A program made the position numbers and the translations under genes. A model generated the notes under the pieces. It did no database searches. It had not been told where the DNA came from and worked only from the letters and a program-made list of their open reading frames with translations. Positions 5,787 through 11,808 of a stretch of DNA of 11,808 nucleotides are shown here, piece after piece. Source of the stretch: an uncultured Selenomonadaceae bacterium. Lineage in GTDB: Bacteria; Bacillota; Negativicutes; Selenomonadales; Selenomonadaceae. The stretch is from assembly GCA_905235425.1 (NCBI GenBank), contig CAJOKY010000040.1, positions 1 through 11,808 of the forward strand, read 5' to 3'. Position 1 is the first letter of the stretch, and each line of letters starts with the position of its first letter.

Positions 5787-8700
5787 TTATTCTGCCGATG
5801 ATGAACTTTTTTCTAAAACAACTTTTTTATCTTTTCCAAAAAGTTTATGCACGATATTTTGAACTACCACGTAGAAGACGGGAATTAAAAATATTCCCAA
5901 AAACGTCGCTACAGTCATGCCGCCGACAACTGCCACACCCATTGAATTTCTGGACGCCGAACCCGCGCCGGTAGCTATTGCTAAAGGTAAGCAACCGATT
6001 ATAAATGCAAATGAGGTCATCAATATCGGGCGAAGTCTCAATCCCGCCGATTCAAGAGACGCTTGAACCGCCTCCATGCCCTTATCCGTGCGAACTTTAG
6101 CAAATTCGACAATCAATATCGCGTTTTTAGCGGCAAGCCCCATAATCATAATAACGCCAATTTGCATGTAGATGCTGTTTTGAAAACCTGGATTGCCTAT
6201 GCCGAAATTATTTGTGTAGTAGTTCAAAACAAATTCTGAAAGCAGAGCGCCGAAAACTCCCGTCGGTACAGTCATCAAAACTGAAAACGGCACTGACCAG
6301 CTTTCATACAGCGCGGCAAGACATAAGAAGACGAATACTAACGCCAACGCCATAACTTGACCTGTCGAGCCGGAGGCTTTTTGTTCTTCGCGGGATTGTC
6401 CCGACCATTCTATACCAAAACCTGTAGGTGCTACTTCATGCACAACGGCTTCCAATGCCGCCATTGCTTGACCTGACGAATAACCTTCCGCCGGTTGACC
6501 TTGAATCAATACAGATCGTTTACCGTTAAAACGAGTTACCTGCATTGTGCCGGTGTTCATCTTGTAACTGATCAAAGTATCCAGCGGAACAGATTGCCCG
6601 TTAGAACCTTTAACGAACATAAATCTCAGCATGTCGATTTCACCGCGAAAGTAAACGTCGGACTGCATGACAACTTTATAAGTACGCCCAAACCTGTTAT
6701 AGTCGTCAACTTCCATGCCGCCGAAATTTACCTGCAAGGCGCTATAAACGTCAGCAAGATTTACGCCGAGCATTTCAATTTTCTTCTGATCGAGTTCGTA
6801 TTTATAACTGGGCGAAGTCACGCTGAAAGTTGTAGAGACGCCTTGAAGTTCGGGACGCGCATTAGCCGCTTGAACAATTTTATTAGTTATATCGGAAAGT
6901 ACATTGTCAGGGTGACTTTCCAAATCAATAAGTTGCATTGTCAAGCCGCCTACACTGCCGAGACCGGGTAAAGCAGGCGGGTTAAAGCCCATTACAAAAG
7001 CTTCCGGCGCTACGCCGTTACCTACCATAAAAACATTATTAATCGCGGAAGTTACAGATTTTTCAAAGTCTTTTCTTTCCGCCCAATTATACATACTGAT
7101 GAACAATGTCGCCGCCGAAGATTTTGTACCGCTTGAAACTATATTGTAACCTGCAACAGAAATAATATCTTTGACGCCCGGAACATTTTCACGAATAGCG
7201 GCGGCTACCTTGTCTGTCGTCACAGAAGTTCTGTTAAGCGAAGTGCCTTCAGGCGATATTATGGCGGCTACAAAGTAACCTTGATCCTCGTCAGGTACAA
7301 ATGTTGACGGCAAAATTTTAAAAAGTAAACCCGTCAAGCCGCAGACAATTAATAAAAAAATTATCGCCAATTTAGAGCCGGAAATGATTTTTGCGACAAT
7401 GCCGACATAAGAATTTTTTGTACGCTCAAACCAGTTATTAAATGCATCAAAAAATTTACTGAAGAAATTTTTCTTGCCGTGTTCGTGCGGCTTGAGAATT
7501 AACGCACAAAGTGCCGGAGTCAACGTTAATGCAACAAACGCCGATAAAGCCATTGATACGGCGATTGTAAGCGCGAATTGCCGATACAAAATGCCTGTCA
7601 TGCCGCCCAAAAACGCTATCGGAATAAAGACTGCCGATAAAACAAACGCGATAGCTACAACCGGACCTTGAACCTCTTCCATAGCTACTTCCGTAGCTTC
7701 AACGGGACCAAGACCGTGCTCCATGTGCTGTTCGACGTTTTCTATAACAACTATCGCGTCGTCAACGACAAGACCTATTGCCAAAACCATTGCAAAAAGT
7801 GTAAGCGTGTTAATCGTGAAGTCAAGCACCGTAAATGCCGCGAAAGTTCCTAAAAGTGAGACGGGGACTGCCAATAACGGAATAATTGTTGCACGCCAAC
7901 TCTGCAGGAAAACAAAAATTACCAATACGACAAGTAAAAGCGCCTCAAAAAATGTATGAGCGACTTCGTTAATGGACGCTTTTATAAATTCCGTGTTGTC
8001 AAGAATTTGACCGTACTTAATGCCTTCTGGTAAATTTTTTTCTGCCGCTTGAAGAATTTCTTTAACTTCGCCGACTGTTTCAAGCGCATTTGCGTCACTT
8101 GTCAAGTTGATTATGAACGGCACAGAAGAATAGCCGTTGAACTTACCGATATAAGTGTTGGATTTTTGCCCAATTTCAACTCGTGCAACATCTTTTAAAT
8201 ATACAAATGCGCCTGCGTCGCCGGTTTTCAAGATAATATTTTCAAATTGTTGCGGCGTCTCCAATCTGCCTTGAATTTGACCGGTATATTCTTTTTCCTG
8301 TCCCTGTGCTACCGGCAATTTACCGATAGACCCTGCCGCCGCTTGTGCGTTTTGCGTTCTGATTGCGTTTTGAACATCAGCAACAGTTAAACCGAAATTT
8401 GCAAGTTTTTCAGGATTAATCCAAACACGTAAAGCATAATCCGCGCTTAAAATTTGAACTTGACCGACGCCTTTAACACGTTTCAAATCGTCGGCAATGT
8501 AAATATCAGCGTAATTTTTGATGAAAGCCGTATCGTAAAGCCCGTTGTCGCAGTAAAAAGCAAAAACCATTGCCATATCCTGCGAAGATTTAGCGGTAGT
8601 TACACCGGCGGCAATAACTGTTTCCGGCAAGCTTGAATTGGCGGTTGCAACATTATTTTGAACTTTAACCGAGTCCATGTCGCCGTCCGAGCCGACTTCA

Positions 8701-8981
8701 AAAAATACATGTAGCGAATAACTTCCGTCGTCATTTGAATTGGAACTCATGTAATCCATTCCCTGTGTGCCGTTGACGCGATTTTCAATAACCTGCGCGA
8801 CAGCTTGATTGACAACGTTTGCATTAGCGCCGGTGTAGTAAGCGCTGACATTGATTGTGGGAGGAGAAATGTTTGGATATTGAGCTATCGGCGTATTAAG
8901 CCCCGCAATTATGCCGATAAGACTAATTATAATCGCTATGACGATGGCGAAAACCGGTCTGTGAATAAAAAACTTTGCCAT
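5787..8981 (-). CDS. acrB: RND-family multidrug efflux permease, HAE1 type (AcrB/MexB-like)
   Basis: This 1064-residue inner-membrane pump uses the proton gradient to expel hydrophobic and amphiphilic compounds through a tripartite complex. It starts MAKFFIHRPVFAIVIAI and has PIAQYPNISPP (31-41), as in AcrB, which is of similar length. The proton relay is intact: D407-D408 in GLVVDDAIVVIENVEQ (helix 4, same numbers as AcrB) and the conserved Lys in GLAAKNAILIVEFAK (helix 10). Two large periplasmic loops and a C-terminal helix bundle follow the family plan. ATG 8981 is preceded by GAGGTGG at 7 bases, overlapping the end of the adaptor gene 12 bases upstream, so the two are co-transcribed. No outer-membrane channel gene follows. 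The symbol is by family resemblance; substrates cannot be told. Confidence 0.96.
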   Translation of the reverse strand: MAKFFIHRPVFAIVIAIIISLIGIIAGLNTPIAQYPNISPPTINVSAYYTGANANVVNQAVAQVIENRVNGTQGMDYMSSNSNDDGSYSLHVFFEVGSDGDMDSVKVQNNVATANSSLPETVIAAGVTTAKSSQDMAMVFAFYCDNGLYDTAFIKNYADIYIADDLKRVKGVGQVQILSADYALRVWINPEKLANFGLTVADVQNAIRTQNAQAAAGSIGKLPVAQGQEKEYTGQIQGRLETPQQFENIILKTGDAGAFVYLKDVARVEIGQKSNTYIGKFNGYSSVPFIINLTSDANALETVGEVKEILQAAEKNLPEGIKYGQILDNTEFIKASINEVAHTFFEALLLVVLVIFVFLQSWRATIIPLLAVPVSLLGTFAAFTVLDFTINTLTLFAMVLAIGLVVDDAIVVIENVEQHMEHGLGPVEATEVAMEEVQGPVVAIAFVLSAVFIPIAFLGGMTGILYRQFALTIAVSMALSAFVALTLTPALCALILKPHEHGKKNFFSKFFDAFNNWFERTKNSYVGIVAKIISGSKLAIIFLLIVCGLTGLLFKILPSTFVPDEDQGYFVAAIISPEGTSLNRTSVTTDKVAAAIRENVPGVKDIISVAGYNIVSSGTKSSAATLFISMYNWAERKDFEKSVTSAINNVFMVGNGVAPEAFVMGFNPPALPGLGSVGGLTMQLIDLESHPDNVLSDITNKIVQAANARPELQGVSTTFSVTSPSYKYELDQKKIEMLGVNLADVYSALQVNFGGMEVDDYNRFGRTYKVVMQSDVYFRGEIDMLRFMFVKGSNGQSVPLDTLISYKMNTGTMQVTRFNGKRSVLIQGQPAEGYSSGQAMAALEAVVHEVAPTGFGIEWSGQSREEQKASGSTGQVMALALVFVFLCLAALYESWSVPFSVLMTVPTGVFGALLSEFVLNYYTNNFGIGNPGFQNSIYMQIGVIMIMGLAAKNAILIVEFAKVRTDKGMEAVQASLESAGLRLRPILMTSFAFIIGCLPLAIATGAGSASRNSMGVAVVGGMTVATFLGIFLIPVFYVVVQNIVHKLFGKDKKVVLEKSSSSAE

Positions 8982-8993
8982 GTTTCAACCACC

Positions 8994-10196
8994 TCAATTA
9001 GCCTTTGCGGTCTTTTCTACGTCAAAAATTTGTGCACTGGGCGTGAAAGAAAAGCCCATATCTTTATCTGTGACTTGTGTAACTTCCAAAGGCATACCCT
9101 CACGCAACATTGTCAGTCCTTCGACTATAACCAAATCGTCAGGCTTTAATCCGCTTTTTACAACATAATATGAACCGATTTTTTCACCGATCGTAACTTT
9201 TCGTACTGCAGACTTGTTGTCACTTTGAGCAACTATAACCATAGTTTCGCCCAAAAGTTGTTGAAGAGCGCGCTCGGGAACAAGCATTGCATTGGGGATT
9301 CTAAGCCCGTCAATTTCGACGCGTGCATACATACCGGGTACCAGTAAACCTTCGGGATTTCTAAATATTGTACGAATCGTCAACGTGCCGGTTTCATTTC
9401 CAAGCGTCCTGTCGTATTCGGCAAATTCGCCTAAATACGGATAGCTTGAACCGTCGGCTAACGTCAAGGAAATTTTAAATCTTTCTCGATTTCTGTCATT
9501 TGAATCCGTTGTAGCTCTTGCAAAGCGCAAATATTCTTGTTCAGAAACGGCAAACTGTACGAATACGGGATCAACCACACCGATTGTTGCAAGTGCAGTA
9601 TTTCCGGCAGTCGAAAGAGTTCCAATCGGCACATCGTCAATGCCGAGCCTGCCGCTCATCGGCGCGTAAACAATTGTATCGGCAAGATCATCTTTAGCCT
9701 TTTGTAAAAGTGCTTCATTGGCGGCAACTTCGGATTCTTGCGATTTTACGGTTGCGCGTTGATTGGTAAGCGTCTGTTCGGATATCGCGTGTTCCTGCCA
9801 AAGTTCCTCGTCACGTTGAAGGTCGACGCGTTCTTTAGCTAAACTGGTTTGAGACTTAGCTAAATTTGCTTCTGCTTGCAAAACTGCCGCTGTGTATTGG
9901 CGATCGTCTATTTTGAATAAAATTTGCCCTGCTACAACATTTTGCCCGCCTTTAACGTACTTTTCTACAACAGTGCCGCTGACTTTTGATTGTACTTTCA
10001 TTTCGTCGCGGTCGACAATTTGTCCGCTGTAAGACAATGTAAACGGCGCGTTTGTTGTTAAAACTTTCACCGCCTTAACTCGTGTCGGCATTTCATGCAG
10101 CGCTTGATTTTCCTCTTCTTCTCCGCCGCAACCTGCCAAAAGCAACGCCACTGCGCAAATTATGACAGAAAATATTTTGATTTTAATAGCAAACAC
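8994..10196 (-). CDS. acrA: RND efflux periplasmic adaptor lipoprotein (AcrA/MexA-like, HlyD family)
   Basis: The adaptor links the RND permease to an outer-membrane channel. The 400 residues begin with a lipoprotein signal ending in the lipobox L20-A21-G22-C23. A beta-barrel/lipoyl half (GQIVDRDEMKVQSKVSGTVV, VVAGQILFKIDD) comes next, then a coiled-coil hairpin (about 105-165, EANLAKSQTSLAKERVDLQR... to ANEALLQKAKDDL), the second lipoyl half (VYAPMSGRLGIDDVPIGTL), and barrel and membrane-proximal parts (GMYARVEIDGL, VPERALQQLLG). The start is GTG at 10196 with GAGGGG at 9 bases; it is the start that gives the full signal peptide. It is first of a two-gene operon with the pump. I see no convincing promoter in the 158 bases upstream (10197-10354). 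The lipoprotein and pump together imply an outer membrane. Confidence 0.95.
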   Translation of the reverse strand: MFAIKIKIFSVIICAVALLLAGCGGEEEENQALHEMPTRVKAVKVLTTNAPFTLSYSGQIVDRDEMKVQSKVSGTVVEKYVKGGQNVVAGQILFKIDDRQYTAAVLQAEANLAKSQTSLAKERVDLQRDEELWQEHAISEQTLTNQRATVKSQESEVAANEALLQKAKDDLADTIVYAPMSGRLGIDDVPIGTLSTAGNTALATIGVVDPVFVQFAVSEQEYLRFARATTDSNDRNRERFKISLTLADGSSYPYLGEFAEYDRTLGNETGTLTIRTIFRNPEGLLVPGMYARVEIDGLRIPNAMLVPERALQQLLGETMVIVAQSDNKSAVRKVTIGEKIGSYYVVKSGLKPDDLVIVEGLTMLREGMPLEVTQVTDKDMGFSFTPSAQIFDVEKTAKAN

Positions 10197-10289
10197 CTCG
10201 TTTTTCCCCTCTCACACATAAGTTAATATAAAGTTTTATTTTCAATTTCGACATTAAATTTGTTTACCCTTCAAAGTATAGCTTATATT

Positions 10290-10329
10290 AAAAAACCGCC
10301 TGACGAATTATCAGGCGGAAATTTTTTTT
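10290..10329 (-). terminator. Hairpin terminator, copy 1, downstream of the second methyltransferase
   Basis: A perfect 8-bp stem CCGCCTGA / TCAGGCGG (10297-10304 and 10312-10319) encloses the 7-base loop CGAATTA. It has an A run on the left and AAA plus nine T on the right, so it can act on both strands. On the - strand it ends the methyltransferase transcript, 26 bases past the stop codon. The hairpin and its flanks are repeated almost exactly at 11134-11178. The rest of the gap up to 10196 is AT-rich with nothing clear. Confidence 0.88.
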
Positions 10330-10354
10330 TGTAACATTCAGCTCAAAAAAAGAT

Positions 10355-11119
10355 TTATTTTTTCTGAATTTGTTCCAAGTAAGCGTTAAATTGTTGAACT
10401 GTATTTTGAAAATACATCAATCTGTTAATCCAATTTTCGGGATGAACAATATCATAAATAATATTATCGCCATTTTCTAAATAAAATTTATGCAATTCCG
10501 GATAACGATAAAGTTCTTTACTATTGACATATAAAAAAGTATTTTGTCGATAACAAGTTACAACTTGCTGATAGTTCCAAATTTTAGAACGAATGCAATC
10601 AATTCCGACATAACCTAAACTTAAAAACTTTTTTGCCCAATATGACTGCATTTGTTCATTAACGTGATTGGTACCGGTTTGTCCAATGATTGCCGCGCTG
10701 AATAAAATGATGTCTCCCAATTTCGTTAAATCTTCAACAAAACTGTCCGCTCTTTCCGGCGATAAATGCTCAGCCACTTCAAGTGATTCAACTAAGTCAA
10801 ATTTTTTATCGACAAATAAATCACTTACCCCCCCCCTTTTTTCCAGGTTCAATGGATAAAAATCTTTTTCATCAATAAAAAGTTGTGAACGATCTACATA
10901 ATCACCGTCAACACCATAAATTTTTACGCCGAAAAGATTTTTCCACGCGGCAAGCCAAGTGCCGACTCCGCAACCTATGTCAATTACATTGCGAGGGTGA
11001 ACAACTTTTTCAACAATAGGTAAAACTATTTTTGCAGATATAAACGAGTCATCTTTTTGTGCACGATAGAATTTATCATCGTAGAGTTGATTTCCGGCAT
11101 GAGATTGATTTTCGGACAT
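10355..11119 (-). CDS. Class I SAM-dependent methyltransferase with in-frame G9 tract (probable phase-variable gene in the ON state)
   Basis: The 254 residues form a Methyltransf_23-like enzyme. SAM motif I is VIDIGCGVGTWL (45-56), the acidic end of strand 2 is VDGD (70-73), and the motif IV region is FDLVESLEVAEHLSPE (107-122). It is unrelated to the FkbM enzyme at 2172. Residues 95-98 (RGGV) are coded by nine G followed by TA, between strand 3 and motif IV; loss or gain of one G would truncate the protein. The ATG has AAGGAGG (11127-11133) at 7 bases. The gene lies between atpC and the pump operon, on the strand of both, bracketed by duplicate terminators. There is no room for a promoter between the upstream terminator and its ribosome binding site, so it may depend on readthrough from the atp operon. 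The substrate is unknown; a surface glycan is likely by analogy. Confidence 0.9.
   Translation of the reverse strand: MSENQSHAGNQLYDDKFYRAQKDDSFISAKIVLPIVEKVVHPRNVIDIGCGVGTWLAAWKNLFGVKIYGVDGDYVDRSQLFIDEKDFYPLNLEKRGGVSDLFVDKKFDLVESLEVAEHLSPERADSFVEDLTKLGDIILFSAAIIGQTGTNHVNEQMQSYWAKKFLSLGYVGIDCIRSKIWNYQQVVTCYRQNTFLYVNSKELYRYPELHKFYLENGDNIIYDIVHPENWINRLMYFQNTVQQFNAYLEQIQKK
10828..10836 (-). repeat. Homopolymer tract (C9 on +, G9 on the coding strand) in the second methyltransferase
   Basis: On the coding strand six A are followed by nine G and then TA, within codons 95-98 (AGG GGG GGG GTA). Here nine G keeps the frame open. The tract has the same length as that in the FkbM gene at 2241 and is also followed by TA. 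Both lie in a window otherwise poor in long G or C runs. Confidence 0.92.
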
Positions 11120-11133
11120 AATTAAGCCTCCTT

Positions 11134-11178
11134 AAAAAAACCGCCTGACGAATTATCAGGCGGAAATTTTTTTTGTTA
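11134..11178 (-). terminator. Hairpin terminator, copy 2, between atpC and the methyltransferase
   Basis: The same 8-bp stem and CGAATTA loop as copy 1 (CCGCCTGA at 11141-11148, TCAGGCGG at 11156-11163), with AAA plus eight T on one side and seven A on the other. On the - strand it should end the atp operon 12 bases past the atpC stop. Its T run on that strand (A run on +, 11134-11140) touches the AAGGAGG of the methyltransferase, so the hairpin may also modulate that gene. Confidence 0.88.
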
Positions 11179-11189
11179 AAAAATTAATT

Positions 11190-11615
11190 TCAATTTATGG
11201 GAATATTTTTAACCAATAATCTTGCCTTAGCGCGAGCCAATGCGGCTTCTGCGCGTTTAATGTCAATCTCCGAATCTTTAGGCGAATTTTTGTAGGCGTT
11301 AATTCTGTCCTCTGCGCGTTTGTAAGCAGATTTAGCGCGGTCAACGTCTATCTTTTCCGGCAATTCAGCTGAATCAGCAAGAATGGTAATTTTATCCGGC
11401 GTGACTTCCATAAAGCCGCCGCCTACCGCAACTAAATGCTCTGCGCCTTCAAACTTCACGCGCATTGCGTGCGGCAATAACTCTGTCAAAAGTCTTGCGT
11501 GTTTAGGCAAAATTCCCAATTCGCCGGCGGTTGAACGTACGATTAACATATCGATATCTTGCCCAAAAACTTTTCCGCCTTCGGGAGTGACAAGTTCCAG
11601 CTTAATCGTTGCCAT
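11190..11615 (-). CDS. atpC: F1Fo ATP synthase epsilon subunit
   Basis: Epsilon is the small regulatory subunit of the F1 central stalk. It links rotor and ring and can inhibit ATP hydrolysis. The 141 residues show the N-terminal beta sandwich (about 1-85: LELVTPEGGKVFGQDIDML, GELGILPKHARLLTELLP, VGGGFMEVTPDKITILADSAE) and the C-terminal helical hairpin (about 88-136, rich in Ala, Lys and Arg). Length is typical. ATG 11615 follows AAGGGGG (- strand) at 8 bases and starts 3 bases after the atpD stop, the standard end of an atp operon. The terminator at 11134-11178 follows. Confidence 0.97.
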   Translation of the reverse strand: MATIKLELVTPEGGKVFGQDIDMLIVRSTAGELGILPKHARLLTELLPHAMRVKFEGAEHLVAVGGGFMEVTPDKITILADSAELPEKIDVDRAKSAYKRAEDRINAYKNSPKDSEIDIKRAEAALARAKARLLVKNIPIN

Positions 11616-11618
11616 AGA

Positions 11619-11807
11619 TTAAGCCCCCTTGAGTTTTTCTGCCTTTTGTACAGCTTCTTCAATGCCGCCGACCATGTAAAACGCCGCTTCGGGTAAATCG
11701 TCGTACTTGCCTGACAAAATTTCTTTAAAGCCGCGAATTGTATCTTTAAGTGAAACATATTTTCCCGGCGAACCTGTGAAAACTTCGGCGACTGCGAACG
11801 GTTGAGA
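11619..11807 (-). CDS. atpD: F1Fo ATP synthase beta subunit, C-terminal end (5' part outside window)
   Basis: The last 62 codons of the catalytic beta subunit are present. They read SQPFAVAEVFTGSPGKYVSL, then KDTIRGFKEILSGKYDDLPE, AAFYMVGGIEEAVQKAEKL and the end KGA, followed by the stop. This is the strongly conserved AtpD C-terminus (QPF-VAEVFTG-PGKYV and AFYMVG-IEE). The gene runs off the right edge of the window. It lies 3 bases before atpC in the usual order, so the rest of the atp operon should lie beyond the edge. Confidence 0.97.
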   Translation of the reverse strand, partial: SQPFAVAEVFTGSPGKYVSLKDTIRGFKEILSGKYDDLPEAAFYMVGGIEEAVQKAEKLKGA

Positions 11808-11808
11808 C

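Noticed and set aside
6495..6971. 158-codon open frame on the + strand inside the pump gene
   Set aside because: It is antisense to a fully conserved RND permease, has no recognisable domain and no ribosome binding site; a shadow of codon use in the real gene.
2241..10836. CRISPR array, IS element or transposase linked to the inserted methyltransferases
   Set aside because: No transposase, terminal inverted repeats, target-site duplications or spacer pattern were seen around either gene beyond the duplicated terminators.
10828..10843. A6G9 as a programmed -1 ribosomal frameshift site
   Set aside because: The phase is GAA AAA AGG, so the X-XXY-YYZ heptamer is out of register with the reading frame, and the zero frame already gives the full enzyme.

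Overview
The window reads as chromosome of a flagellated, AT-rich Firmicute with an outer membrane, most likely a Negativicute (Selenomonas-like). The motility genes follow the Firmicute order fliN/Y-cheY-fliO-fliP-fliQ-fliR-flhB, FlhB starts with the Firmicute-type DLQ-FA segment, and the CheY is of the Firmicute type. A two-gene RND pump with a lipoprotein adaptor points to a diderm envelope. The taxon is an inference; no rRNA or marker gene is present.

Layout. Positions 2-5168 (+ strand) hold a flagellar and chemotaxis operon: the 3' end of a FliN/FliY motor switch gene, an internal promoter region, cheY, then the export-gate genes fliO, fliP, fliQ, fliR and flhB. An FkbM-family methyltransferase gene sits between fliP and fliQ. 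It is broken by a one-base frameshift exactly at a run of nine G. Heptanucleotide repeats (shared consensus AGYTAAY) lie before fliP and before fliR. Positions 5169-5717 hold a promoter, a small protein with a double-glycine leader (5284-5658) and a terminator.

Positions 5787-10196 (- strand) hold an AcrAB/MexAB-type pump operon, adaptor first. Positions 10290-11178 hold a second, unrelated SAM-dependent methyltransferase on the - strand, flanked by two near-identical copies of one hairpin terminator. It too carries a run of nine G, but there the reading frame is intact. From 11190 to the end (- strand) are atpC and the 3' end of atpD of the F1Fo ATP synthase operon.

The most striking point is the pair of methyltransferase genes, each lodged in or beside a conserved housekeeping operon and each with a G9 tract inside the coding region near its SAM-binding core. 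One reads OFF and one ON. This is the expected signature of slipped-strand phase variation of surface (flagellar or envelope) glycan methylation. The first may also affect export of the flagellum through polarity on fliQ-fliR-flhB. This is inference from sequence only.
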